Source of the DNA: Suillus spraguei
Taxonomy: Eukaryota > Basidiomycota > Agaricomycetes > Boletales > Suillaceae
Length of the DNA: 64,000 nucleotides
NCBI GenBank assembly: GCA_016800925.1
Contig: JABCPU010000136.1
Location: forward strand, 1-64,000
Direction of reading: 5' to 3'
In this document: positions 25,663-38,121 of the stretch, one piece after another
How the letters are laid out: each line of letters opens with the position of its first letter
Numbering within the stretch: the stretch's first letter is position 1
Made by a program: the position numbers and the translations under genes
The notes under the pieces: model-generated
What the model saw: the letters and a program-made list of their open reading frames with translations, nothing else
Told to the model about the DNA's origin: nothing
Databases searched by the model: none

Positions 25663-26892
25663 AGGGTGGTTTACAAGCTATGGCAGTGCATCCATCATAA
25701 ACGTCAGTAGGTCCGCTACTATATGTGACAGCAGTAGTCGCAAACAACCGTCGGCGCCCGTGATCGGAAGTTGTAACTTTCTGTCAAGTTGCCAAAGCGA
25801 CCTCAATGGGTGTGACAGCATGGTTGGTGACATTTGAAAGACCACATTCCGCCTGGTTCTTTCGAAAGTACATACACTGTAAAAGTTGGAGGCCTAACCA
25901 ACTCATCTGCCTATCCATTCGGAATTCGGTCACAAGTTTTGGGAGGTTCGCCGCATTCTTCAACTTCCTTCCAGCACGATGGCTGGCCCCGATCTAGTAT
26001 GTTGCGACAACAGGTGTGAGTCGACAATCAGTAGACCTGCCACATGATCCGTGCATTGATAAGTAGCAGAGATAGCTATATTATGTGGACGGAGCCGAAC
26101 AATAACAACTTGAATTTATTTTCACCTCCTTTCATTTGTAATCTCTCGCTCCCCCCCTCGCAAGATGTATTAAAGAAGCGTTCCCCATAGTTCAGGACTT
26201 CACTATGTAAAAGTTCATGTTCCTCTCCAGAGTCTCCCTGAGTCCCTGACACATGTTGCCTTAGCGTGCGTCACAAATGCGCAACGTGTTTTCGCCCCTT
26301 TCATGGCTGGTCTTTCAGACTCTCTCCGACTATGTCCTGCAATTGACAACCTCGTCGTGCAGGTACAAAATTCATATTCCTGTGTGGAGAGTGATTGGAC
26401 GAATGATGACGTGAAGTGTTGTAGTTATTATAATGCAAGGTGTCGCAGACCACTGCATAATATTACGCAAGCTGCACTATGCAGATGTCTGAATTATATT
26501 TTGTGCCAGGTTAGCTAATTGGTACCAGTCACTACCGAACCGCGCAGATTACCTCGTAATATATACGTAGTGACTGACGGATTGTATGCAGGTCTATCGA
26601 TATCATGGTCCAATTCAATTCTATATAATTTCGTGACTAAAACACATGCTGATTATAATGCAACGTCCAGCGAGAGGAATGAAATATAAGCCCAACAGCA
26701 GAGCAAGTAAAGAGCGTCCTATGGTATTTAAAAGAAAGTCAAAGTCAAAAAGACTCAGCCCAAAGGCGTTCCCTGTCGCATAAGTTTAGGTTCGTAATTA
26801 GATCCACCATCGAAACATAGCGTTCTGATCGCGTTCTGGTACTATGTAGGAGTCCGTCCGTCCGTCCGTCTCGTGTCTAAATACTATCCCAT
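25663..26892. other. 1.2-kb gap, no gene seen
   Basis: This is the 3' flank of two convergent genes, PTPA (+) and the chitin synthase (-). A short GTCC tetranucleotide run lies at about 26850-26870. Open frames at 25806-26019 have no recognisable content. Confidence 0.5.
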
Positions 26893-29800
26893 TTATGCTT
26901 GCCTTAGTAACACCCGGTCAATCGCGGCATTGATCGTCCCCTTTCGTGACGTCAGGTCCATCCCAAATCGTTCCTCGAGCTGACGCCGTATCTCGCGCTT
27001 CGTCACAGAGTTGAGGTCAGCAGTGCGGAGGATCTCATGGACGGAATGATCAAGCTCAACATCACTAGGAACACCTGGTGCCGAGTCCATATCCTCAGGA
27101 CTGCGCGTCATTGGTAGGGGCATTTCAAGATAGTTCGTCGGCGGCCGCGATGGCATGGGCTGGTACAACATGCCAGCATCGCTCATGGGCCGCAGCTGTG
27201 ACATCGGTGTGTTGCGGCCTGATTGGTATCCAGGGGGTGGGATCACACCAAATTGTGACGGCGCAGGTGAATGACCACGCGGTTCGTAGTAGGTCTCGCG
27301 GCCGTACAACGACGCAGTAGCTGATGCTGCATATGCTTCCTTGTGGAACTGGTTGGGAGGTACCCAGGAGCCAATACTGTGGTTCGACTCCTTGTCCCAA
27401 AGCTCGTTCTCCTGTAAACCAGATCAGTAACATGTCTACGAAGGACCAAAATCACGCACGTAGTCATTCCAAGACTTAAGAGGAATCGCACGCGGGTCGA
27501 ACTTGCCTTCGTCCTGAAGAAACTTCATAAGCATCGAATTAAATAACAAGGTCAAGAAAACACCCACATGAACAATGATCTTCTTGCCAGATTCACCCAA
27601 TACGACACGGGTAGCACCCCAAGAGAAGTCATCCATACGCCAGAATGAATAGAGCGGGAGCATGAGAGAGAAGATCGGGATAGCCAAAATGTAGAAGAAC
27701 ATCCATCCAACCATATCCCATTTGCGCCGGAGTATAAACACAAGGGCTTGTAAACCATACACGGCACCGATCATGACGAGCGAGATGATGGGGAGAGTCT
27801 CCTGATTGGTGGTGACCTCCACGATGAGATACACAATCTATGACTTCAAATCAGAATCCGAAGAAAAATTTAAAAGAGAAACCGGACGCACATAGCCGAC
27901 AGTGATAGGCTGGATGATAGTCGAAACTAAATCGATCATGACAACAAACCTCATGGAGAAACAACAGAAACCACAAAGCTGCTCCAAGAACATCAGCTCT
28001 CCAAGGTTGTGAATCGTCGAGTTAATCCAGCGACGACGTTGAGAGAGCAAAATCCTCCAGTCATCAGGCGCTACAGTGAATGCATGGGCGTCACGAACGA
28101 ATTGGGTCTTGTGCAGCGGGAAGTGCTTGAGGAGGAGCGTGGTCAGGTATCGATCTTCTCCGAGGTGTAACAAGTTCTTCATGTGCAGGGTATCGACACG
28201 GTTTTGCGAGTAGTCCTGGACCATTTGGTTGGATATCAAAAGGGGTTTGTGGGTATCGGGAGTCCGCAAACGATATAGGGTGAAACAACCAGGCAAACAC
28301 GTAACAGATCCGAACAAACTCTCGAAAGCCTTGGCCATGTGATGCGAGATAAAGTACTCGTAAACCTAGACATATCCATTAGAATTTCCAACCACTTCGC
28401 AAAAATCAAACAAACTTTCCTGCATCATGGTAATAATCGACTGCTTCGAGTTCGCTAGCTCAGTCTCGCCGCAAACACCAAGTACCTTCTTGTCATGAAT
28501 ACACCTACAGAAAAACAAACATCAGCCCTCATTCCCATAGTGGCAAACATCGACTTACGCAGAGATCAACCGGTTGACAGAATAAGGCTCCACCGTCGTA
28601 TCAGCATCGACCGTAAACAGATACTCAAAGAATGTCGGATTGACACCAATCACATTCTTGATCTGGTGGTACATTTCCAGCTCAAGCGGGTTCATAGGTG
28701 TACTGAAGTGAACCTGCACAGCTCAAGTGTAAGCGCCAATTCTCACTATTCTACGAATGATACTCACCTTGTTCAAGAAATGCATGATTACCATCTGAGA
28801 ATCACGCTTGCCACGGTTACCAGGCCGCGAACGCTCAGACGGCTTGCCTATCTTCACCACGACCAAGTAAGGAACGACATGCCCAGCGCACTCGTACAGG
28901 CCAGAGTAGACCTTGCCCATGTTATGCTGTCTTGCACCCTCGCCCAACGAGACGAAACTGAGCGGCTCAGGGTCGAGATTAGGGTCAGCTCCAAGGATGT
29001 CAAGCACGATGCGCGGCGTGGGACGGTCATTCCCAGAACCAACGATATTCCCATCACAGATAACAAGAATAAGCTTTCGCTTGTCGTCATATTTGAGCTG
29101 CGCCAGTGAGTCGATGGTCTTCCGCAGTGAACCCTCGCCTTCTGTATAACAAGGAACTTGGCAAATAACGAACTTGTCATGGTCTTCAGGCGCACGAGGA
29201 GACGCAAAGTTGATGGAAGCGATGAACTTGAATCCGATTATGCTGACCATCAAAATTGACAGTGCCAGCAAGATACCCTCTGCGAACTCACACTGTGGCG
29301 AATTACGGTTGTCCACCATACCTATCAAAAACAAGTTACGGAGACAGGTACGTTGACTTTCCAACACAGCACTATCGAGATTGAGAGAATCGAGTCGATT
29401 CGTCAGATCCTGCCCTGAGTTGTACTTGAAAAGGTCAACGACGGATGTGTCCATGAATTCATCGTCGATGCCCCCAGGAAGCTGCTCGCCAGATGGAGCT
29501 TGCACAGCAGGTCCGTAGTTGACGTAGGACGTGAGGTCATAGATCATGCCGTTGTAGATACCGAGCGAATAGCCGGTGTTGGCCATGTTGCTGATCTCCT
29601 GTGGCGTGTAGCCCATGTATCCGACGCGATTGTTCCATCGCATGATGGTCATACTCTCGAAGTACCAATCTGGACGAGAATCATTGGTGAAAGCACGGAA
29701 GTCGTGATAAGAAGCATTCGGATCGGTATCATTGGCAGAGTTAAGAGTCACGTAGGGGCTGACGGAGCCAGTCACACCATTGCACAATGCAGAGACCTGA

Positions 29801-32800
29801 AAACTGGTTAGAAAGAATGATCAGTGGACGCATGCTACTGACCTGAACAGGGAAGATCGCGTCTGATGCAACACCGCCATACGTCTGAAGGATCGTCTTG
29901 ACAGGCACAACACTGACAACGCGCTGATGGGTGGACGCAACAGTCGTGAGATCAAACACCTCTCCCCGAATCGACGTGTACACATTATTTGGTGAAGAGG
30001 TATATGAATGCGACGCCAATTCCGAAGTGCTGAAAACGTGCTCCGTGGGGCAAATGATCTTGCCCAGGAAGACGATGACGAAAACAGCGCATGCGCAGAA
30101 GAACCAAATGATGAAATTGATCGCGAGCTTTTCTCTCCATGCTTGTCGAACATCTTCACGCTTCATTCGGCCGATCCATTTAAGGAAGATAGAGGGCATC
30201 CACCACGTCAGAGCCCAGCACACCCCAACCCAGCGACGACGTGCAGAAGATTCCTTAAGCACTTCAGTCGTTTCACCGTCTCCGATCTCACCAGGCAATG
30301 CTTCTTTCACCATGAGACCCTCCTTGTCCGCGTTCTGGAACATATTACGAGAGGGCGCATAGGATTCAGTACCGTAGTTGGAGTTTGACTCGTCTCGGTT
30401 ACTCGTGAGGCGGCTGCGGTTGTCAAAGTCATCGCTGCGGAAAGACTTGCGGTCGTCGTACTCGTCTTCGTACATATCAGCGCGCTGGAAGGGGGACGCG
30501 TTGGAGACAAGAGGAAGAGCAGGGTCCGAAAAGACATTTACGAACGGCGACTCGTCACCATTATTACCACCAGGCGAAGAGTAAGGGGCATAGGGGTCGC
30601 CAAAGCCACGGACATCCAGTCCAGCCTCAGCCTCAGCATCACGAACACGATTGCGCTTCTGTTCCTCAACATCCGATGCACGAATACGGTCCTCGAGCGA
30701 GTGGAACGCTGTTTGTGATAGGAAGACCTACAAAGATGTTCAACACATGTCTCAGCTATATTTTCAATCCACTTGCCTTGTATTGCCCCAGGACAACGTC
30801 CCGCTCCTTCAACGACAGCGCAGTCTGCGTCTGCTCAACACGCTCCTTCGGAGTTCCCTCTGAAATGCCCAAAGCAGAGATCGGATCCCTATACCTTTGA
30901 CAAAACTCCTCCGGCGTCATTCCCACCTCGAACACATTCGCATTGCGCTTCGCAATCTCAGTCAAGCCCAGGCTGCGCACTTGACCCTTGACGGAGCGAC
31001 CCTCGAGTTGGTTGGGCAGCTGCGAGTCATTCGGGTTGATACAGAACACATACCAGTTCTGTGTGTCTCCTAGAGTTTCGAAGAGGGTGTCGAGTGCGGA
31101 ACGGAACTCGCCTGCGACACAGGGTGTGCCGCTTCCGGCGGATGCTGTGACATCGTCATCGTCCCGATCTTGCTCGTCAACGCCATTTTCCCGTAGTGTG
31201 GGCATGCGCTTGATTGTGCCCTTGCGACGGGTAGAGGGAGCACGCATTGGTTTGACGGGCTGCTGGGCAGCGACAATAGTGTCTTCATGTTTGGGGTGGG
31301 CTTGTGTTGCAATAGCCTTTCCCGAGAAGAGACCTTTGACAAAGGGGTTCATTGACCCAGCACCCTCCGCACCATCAGAAATACCCGAAGCTGAACCACG
31401 AAGAAGTGAGACGAAATCAGGGTTAAGAGCATCGAGGTTACGGTCCAAGAAGCCCTCAGCGGAATAGGTGACGGGACCATTGAAGTGATTGACGGTGAAT
31501 GTGGGGAAACCAGAACGATCAATGGCACCAACTTTGAACGACGAGTGGTTACCCCAACGCTTGCCAAAGGCTTCCACCATCGAGTGATCAGTCTTTTTAT
31601 GCGAGCGGCGAGCCTGGTCATCCATGATGTGGATAAGACCACCCGGCTTGTTTTGAAGCAGCCGCACGCACTCAGCGTTGTCGAAATAAGAGACAGTGGG
31701 GATGAAACGTGAGATACCCTCGTTCTGGTATTCATCCACGTGAGCCTCGAAGATACGTCTTTGGACGAAGTTTTGCAGGCGCTCATTGGCAAAGTTAACG
31801 CAGAACTGATCAAGGGAGTTGGGGCGACTGGTCATGTTCTGTGGACCGGGGAGATCGAAAAGGCCGATGAATGTGTCAAAGTCTTCGCGACACAGGCGCT
31901 GGTTGATATGCTCGTTCAACCATGCGAAGAGAAGGGAATACAGCGTTTTTGCGAGGTCATCTCTGTTATCAGATGCACCATCGGGGTCAAGGAAGACAGT
32001 GCAGAGCTCCTTCTTCACAAGCTTAGTCTTGTAGGACATTGCACCCTCCAAAGCACCCGCTTGGACACCTAAGAATTCTGCAACAATGCCAAGAACGTCT
32101 GTGTTGCGCACGACAGCAGCGTCAACGTCACGACCACGGTCAACAGTGAACTCAAGGTTGCCAAGGTGGAGAATGGCAGCGAGAAGTTGGCAAGTCTGAG
32201 CGACGTGTCGCTTGGACAAACCAATTGTCTTGAGAGCGACCTTGAGCTGCTCAAAGCGGTTGGCGTCATCGTCCCGAACGCCGTTTTGGCGTGCTGGCAC
32301 GGCGGCACGCTGACCAAGATAGCGATACTGTGTTTTATCTAGAAGGTGGAGGTGCTGACGCTCTTCCTGGGTTGCACCTGCCACGAGGTAGTAGAAGATG
32401 TGGAAGTTACGTTCTCCAGATGGCACAGAGGATACACGGTTGCGCTCGAGGTAATAATCGAGGGTCTTGACACCGGAGAGGCGGCCACGGTCAGTGAACT
32501 GCAACTCTGTGTATTTACCGAAGCGAGAAGCATTCGGGTTAAACAAAGTGCGGGCGTTACCAAAGGACTCGATGACAAACTCTGCGGCGGGTAATTGTGT
32601 AGCGAGTTTGGAGCCTTTCTTTCCTGGATTGGAAACGGAAAGCTCAAGAATGGTCTTTATGGCAAGTCTGCGGTTCTCTGATTTTCCGCTGCCAGTCTCA
32701 CCGCTAGAATGAAGGCAGCATCATTTTAGATGATACAATGCATGTATCGATGGGAGTTACTTGCCTGATGAGAATAGACTGGTCCTGGGTAGTTCGTTTC

Positions 32801-33105
32801 ATATGGTAGTAGGCATTATTGGCGAGCTGAAAAATGTGCGGAGATAATGGAGACTTATTTTCCGATGTATCGCGATAGTCTGAGGCGTATTTTTGAAGAA
32901 CGGAGTCGGCGTTGGAAGAGACATACTTGTGAGGGTTCACGGCGACGAGGGAATTGGTACCAATATTGGTATAAATTGATTCAGACATGAAACGCTCACG
33001 AAGACATGAGACAATGAGATCGTCTGATATGGAAGACAAGCCAGAGAGGTCGCTAGCGGCCTCAAGCCTCTGGTGGACTGACATGCCAGCGGACGGGCGG
33101 CTCAT
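26893..33105 (-). CDS. Chitin synthase with N-terminal myosin motor domain (class V type)
   Basis: Ten exons read from 33105 downward: 33105-32765, 32703-30777, 30727-29843, 29796-28768, 28713-28559, 28504-28420, 28365-27892, 27837-27568, 27513-27460 and 27411-26893. They encode 1912 aa. Residues 1 to about 760 are a myosin head with P-loop GETGSGKSE (115-123). Two membrane segments, a cytochrome-b5-like region and the chitin synthase 2 domain follow, with [25 protein letters not shown] and the product-binding QRRRW (1583-1587). Further helices follow, and a DEK C-terminal domain occupies the last about 60 residues. It polymerises UDP-GlcNAc into wall chitin at the hyphal tip, with the motor aiding delivery. 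The start is the first in-frame [11 protein letters not shown]. Introns 1 and 2 use GC donors. Intron 6 (28366-28419) has GA where the donor should be. Without removing it the frame stops, so either a rare GA-AG intron, an assembly error or a disabling change is present. Confidence 0.93.
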
Positions 33106-33558
33106 GGCGAGCGCGTTGTTAACCAATTACCCTGCTAAAGAAGAAAGTAAGAAGAGTTGGGTAGGAAAGAAAAGAAAGAAATGCTCTGGCAGACGCAGAG
33201 AAGACGTGGTGGATGGAGCAGGGAAAGAAGCGAGGGAGACCCGTTGAATGGTTGTAGCTTGAGCAAAAGGGAATGTCCTATTTCCAACTAGCCTATGATA
33301 TTCGGTTTTCCCACGACGGGCACTCTGACACTCGCACTGCTCTCAACTCACAAGGGGACCACTTTGGCATCGACAGATTAGAATAATTGCTCCAAAGTCG
33401 TCTCCGTCGTGGGTGGTGAACTAATAAATCTATCCCAGAAGGTAAGCCCCGAGCATACAAATATGGATTGAAGTTATTGTTAAACCGAGTTTGTGTAACA
33501 GATACCACGTGGACTGCCTCTAGATCAATATCTGTAGAGGGGAGACAAACAGCAGTGA
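33106..33558. other. Upstream region of the chitin synthase
   Basis: About 450 bases between the chitin synthase start and the 3' end of the next minus-strand gene. Immediately upstream of the chitin synthase ATG the plus strand is purine-rich (33140-33200), so the minus strand carries a pyrimidine-rich leader, common just upstream of fungal transcription starts. No other feature is seen. Confidence 0.45.
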
Positions 33559-34546
33559 CTAGCAGATCCTTGCCATCCCATCCTCAGTCTCTGCACTGGC
33601 CATCTGCAGAACACTGGGCTTCCTCCCTTCTCCAGCCCTCGCGGCTGCAGCACGCATGCGCTTACTTTCCTGCTCAGCGCGCAGTGCGTGGGACTTTGTT
33701 ACATCTCGAGCCAGCGCAGGAGGAATCCCACCCCTCGGCGGTTGCCCATACCCACAAGATACTCGCAACTTGGCTTTACGGTCTTTGCTTCTGTTCTTTG
33801 CTCCTGTGCGTTGAGTTGGGACAAGTACGACCTGTGTTCGTGGAAGCTGTGCGGGGGGATGTGCCGACGACTTTGATGGGATTCTCACGTCTGCAGGCCG
33901 CATGGCTAGGTATGTTTTGACATGCACCGGTTCACCATTTGCCCCGGGAACGCGGTGTGAGGTTGAATTTGAAATCAGTGAAGAGCACGTCAGATCCTCG
34001 TGACCGACTTCGATGTCTTCACAACCACTGGGCGGTATCCATCCAAGCATCGGAGAGGCATTCCACTGTGCGGGTGAATGTGGTTGAGTGATCTCTTCCT
34101 CATCTTCATCAAAGTAGTTGAGGTAAACATCCATATCCTCGAAGGACGCTAGCAGTGGCTTCTTGATAAGAAGTTCCTTCACGATCTACAAAACACTTAC
34201 CTGCAGGCTCATCCAAGCTTGACGGTTCTGTTCCACTGCACTCCAATGACGGCGTAGAAGCATTGTCCTTGCTCTCTTCTATCATTGCTCGACCCGGAGT
34301 AACTCCGAGTCCAGGATCGGAGCACAAGATGTGCGCGAGAGACATCACGTTCGGCCGATGCAAGGGTATGGGCTGTGCGATTGCATGTGCTACAGCTTCT
34401 GCCATAGCCTTCTTCTCATTGGCTTCGTACTCTCTCACAATCTCCAGCAGTCCATCGAAGCTTGGGGAGGAAGCGGGACGCGTTGGCGGAAGTGTAGTAT
34501 GAAGCGGTCTCGAAACTAAAAGAGTGGAAGGGGTTAAGGAGTGCAT
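33559..34546 (-). CDS. Uncharacterised hydrophilic protein
   Basis: Two exons, 34546-34201 and 34148-33559, joined by a 52-base GT-AG intron, give 311 aa. A longer version starting at 34615 adds 23 residues in frame. The N-terminal half contains a helical segment (FDGLLEIVREYEANEKKAMA) rich in Ala and Glu. After the intron comes an acidic stretch (YFDEDEEEI), then a Pro/Ser-rich region and a basic, Ala/Arg-rich C-terminus (ARAGEGRKPSV). There is no signal peptide and no membrane segment. No domain is recognised. It is probably intrinsically disordered and could be nuclear. The intron removes an otherwise open stretch, and other acceptors (for example 15 or 39 bases in) would be too close for a normal intron. 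Confidence 0.5.
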
Positions 34547-34703
34547 GGTATACAAGTGTTCTCTACCAAAGAGAAGAATACTAGAATCAAAGCTTAATGC
34601 GATAGACTTTAACATAATTTGTCACTGTCAGCCCAATGTCAGCCAAACGATATCTATTGCCCATACAGGATGATATGCATTATCATACCTGTTCTCACAT
34701 CAA

Positions 34704-34784
34704 GGCCTTGTAGTCTAGAGGTACGATACTTGCTTTGGGTGATCACAAGTGCAAGTGGCCTGGGTTCGATTCCCAGCAAGGCCC
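34704..34784 (+). tRNA. tRNA-Pro (anticodon UGG) with a short intron
   Basis: The acceptor stem pairs GGCCTTG with CAAGGCC. The D-arm region contains TAGTCTAGAGGTACGA (box A). The anticodon stem pairs CTTGC with GCAAG around the loop TTTGGG(T). The T-arm is CTGGGTTCGATTCCCAG (box B). Between position 37 and the 3' half of the anticodon stem there is an extra stretch of about 10 bases (around 34741-34750) that fits an anticodon-loop intron. The anticodon reads TGG, giving Pro. A run of T residues at 34786-34794 is a Pol III terminator. The 3' CCA is not encoded, as expected in eukaryotes. Confidence 0.9.
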
Positions 34785-36057
34785 ATTTTTTTTTGATAGT
34801 TATGGTACATCTAAGCAACTTTAAAAATTTATCACACATGTAGAAGTTCTTAACAATCCCAATAATTCTGACTCATAGTTGTTCACACGTTCAATTTCCG
34901 TTGAACGGCCATCATGATCATATCAATGAATGATTCAATCCCACCAACGCGCTCATTACTGTCTCTACATCTCGTTTGAATACTGCGGCATGTCCATGCT
35001 CCCTCTCCTTGCCCCCTAGCCCTTTGTTCTTTGCTCGCTCCTTGCCTAATAATAACCACCAAGATATCTCCATTGCAACAAGCTGCTACAAGTAGATGTT
35101 TCCAGATTCTCTACGTCTATCATTAATCAGCATTGTTCTTGATTGTGCAGCGCTACCAGTCCTGTCACAGGCTGCGACCTGAACTGGAACCCGCCAGCAT
35201 CCTTCTACCGGTAGTTTCCTCGACTCCTTTCATCTTCGAATATAGTTAGTCTCATCTGCTCATCGAGTCTGTCGCTGACTTATTCACCAACTCTCACGAG
35301 TTCATATCTAGCCGCCTCTACACAACATGGTCATACAATATTTGACCAACTACAATGCTATCTGCTCGTTGTATTAATTTTTCTCCTCTAGCTGACCGAA
35401 TCTGGAGTTCGGCACTGTTCCTGGACATTATGTAATGCAATGCTAGACCTGGATGCACTACTAATGGTAAAATTGTATACGAGCTCATCTGGTTTTCATC
35501 ATATTAATGTAAGTAACATGTGAGATATAAGCAGGGCGTAGAGTATGAGGCGCACAGCGCCAGGGAGCTGTAAGATAACGTCAAATAGAAAAGATAAGTA
35601 CAAATTTCACATCGTATAGTTGGGGGGGGGGGGGGGGGGGGGCTGAATGTGTAGACGCCACAGTATGCCCTGAGCTATATCAAATGCAAGTTGTTCAGAA
35701 CAACTATTGAGCTCGCTTTGGACGAGTCGACTCTTTTAGATGTATGACTGCGCTCGATAACACTCATGTCTGGTGCATCGCAACAGGCAGTCGTTGTATT
35801 CCACAAGTAAGTTACAGAAGAAGCTAGCATGGAGCTCGTTCCAACAACAAACAAAAGCGGCTAATGTGTTTGCCAGATTCTAGTCTATGGGTTCGCTTCT
35901 CATTCAAATTCAATTGGTTTTACTTTCATCTAACAAGGGTCGTGTTATCGCAGTGTTGAATGGGTTCGGATCACCGGCTGAGTCCTAGGTATCATAAAAT
36001 GTGTGACACTTGAACACCCACGGCGCATCAGACTGATTCAGACACTCCATCATAGAG
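34785..36057. other. Intergenic stretch with a 21-base G homopolymer
   Basis: There is no gene. A run of 21 consecutive G residues lies at 35622-35642. From about 35880 the sequence is the 5' flank shared with the other P450 copies (GGTTTTACTTTCA-type block, also near 41367 and 50710). Confidence 0.6.
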
Positions 36058-38121
36058 ATGGAAAATTTCATCACGAGTACCAACTGTGCTGCTGGCGTCG
36101 TTGCAGTCACGGTGTTGCTCGGCGTGTTATACAAGACATCCCCCGTAGCGGGTAGGAAGGGCATCCTGCTTCCACCTGGGCCTCCTGCCCGTTGGTCTTG
36201 GAGCAACGCTCTTCCTACTGTGAAGTGAGTTTTTGCATCCTTATCAGAAAATGATGCAGATTGTCCGCTCAGCATTGCCCATGCGCTGACCGACTCGGTT
36301 CGAGAGTATGGTCCGATTGTGTCGTTCCGACAAGGTAGCCAAGTGATAATTGTCATCGGCAGCATTAAGGTATACTACCCGTACCTTCCGCTTCCCCCCA
36401 CAATGACCAGACATCGACCCCTCCGCCAGGCAGCCACAGACATCATGGAGAAGGAGGGTGGGTCACTGGCAGATCGACCTCGGTCCATTGCTGCAGATGA
36501 GATGCTCTCAAATGGAATGCGTATACTCCTGGCTCGTTCCGGAGATCGATTCCGGCGTCTCCGAAAAGCAGTACACACCCATTTACAACCAAAGGCGGCA
36601 GAGACATACCAAGATATCCAGCGCGAGCATGCGATGGATCTTATATTGGACATGCTGAATGATCCGAAGAACCACCGGAACCATGCACATCGGTACGTCA
36701 TCACTAAGATTTTTTTGTGGTCTATTCACAGACATGGTATCTCAAGGTATGCAGTATCAGTGATTCTTCGGGTAACTTATGGAAAGTCTGCGACTACTGC
36801 CAATACCGATCCCGAAGTTGTCGGTGTCCGCAGAGTCACCGAACGTTTCTTGAGTACACTTCTCCCAGGAGCTTATCTCGTCGATCGTATACCACTTTTG
36901 CGCTACCTGCCTGGTTATGGAAAACAACTTCATGAGTGGCATCATGACGAACTAGAGCTATACGAGCATCAACTGAGTCGCGTTAAGAGTGAATTGGTGA
37001 GAATCTCTCTGCTTCTGTAAGTGTATATCACTTATATCATGTTGTACCCAGGATAAAAACGTGGCTAACTCATCTTTCGCCAAGACTCTATTGGAGAATA
37101 CAGAAGAACACCGTCTTTCTACGGATGAGATGTCATATCTCGCCGGAACACTTTTCGAGGCGGGATCTGATACGGCAAGTCATGCAACTGATCAATCTCC
37201 GCCAACTTACTCCTTTTTAAGACCACTGTTGGAATAACCAATATGATCATGGCTGCGGCGTGCCACCCACTGGCTCAGGCAAAGGTGCATGAAGAGCTCG
37301 ATATGATCATCGGATCAGACAGAGGTATGCCAAAGGATACAAAGAGTTTTATTTCTTGTTTAAATTTTTGTGGTAGCGCCGACATTTCAAGACTCAAGCT
37401 CGCTCCCTCAATTGCACGCATTCTTATTGGAAGCTTTGAGATGGAGACCTATCGTTCCTATAGGTAGGTTTTAAATTCAGAACACTCCTACACAATGCTG
37501 ATGTGCGTGTCAGGATTACCCCACCGTGCAACTCAGGATGTTTTTTGGGTCTGTGTCTTAAATTCGTTGTAACCCTGGGTACGTTCTTATTCTAGCATAC
37601 GCGCGATTAGCAAGGATACTGTATTCCTGAGGATGCAATAGTCTATGGGTCTCATTGGTGAGGTGTTGCTTCACGATGTTCATTGCTTTATTAATCGCAC
37701 GTCTTCAGGACTCTTTCTCGCGATCCTATCGTCTTCCCAGGTCCTGAAATTTTTGATCCCCAGCGTTGGCTTGATTCCGAAGGTCACATTAAGGACAAAA
37801 TGAGCTTGAAGTTTATCATATATGGCTTTGGTAGACGGTAAGTCGTGCCTACATCGTTTTTTTCACGCCGATCAACGAGTTTCACGTCTCATTGAAAGCG
37901 CATGTCCTGGTCTGCATGTTGCAAATAATTCATTGTACATCACCCTCGCACTTATCTTGTGGTCTTTCCGTATTGCTCAACGACCTGACGCCCCGATCAA
38001 CACGCACGCATTCAGTGACACGATTATTTCACATGCAGCACCATTTGAAATTGATGTGATTCCCCGGATGGAAGTTGCGAAGCTGAGAGAGATGATGACA
38101 GCTAATGGCCATATGAATTGA
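36058..38121 (+). CDS. Cytochrome P450 monooxygenase, tandem copy 1
   Basis: Eleven exons (36058-36224, 36273-36369, 36430-36692, 36747-36996, 37052-37174, 37222-37324, 37377-37463, 37514-37548, 37611-37657, 37709-37837, 37899-38121) give 507 aa. The N-terminus is a signal-anchor helix (GVVAVTVLLGVLYK) followed by the Pro-rich hinge LLPPGPPARW, placing it on the ER membrane. The I-helix oxygen motif is AGSDT (296-300), the K-helix ExxR is EALR (353-356), a FDPQRW block follows, and the heme loop is FGRRACPG with Cys436. All key residues are present, so it is probably active. Intron 5 uses a GC donor (ACG|GCAAGT). The substrate is unknown. Fungal P450s of this shape act in secondary metabolism or xenobiotic oxidation. 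Two paralogues follow at 41488 and 50934. Confidence 0.9.

Noticed and set aside
28495..30537. Several long plus-strand frames in the chitin synthase region
   Set aside because: They are antisense shadows of the chitin synthase exons, and the minus-strand protein is unambiguous.
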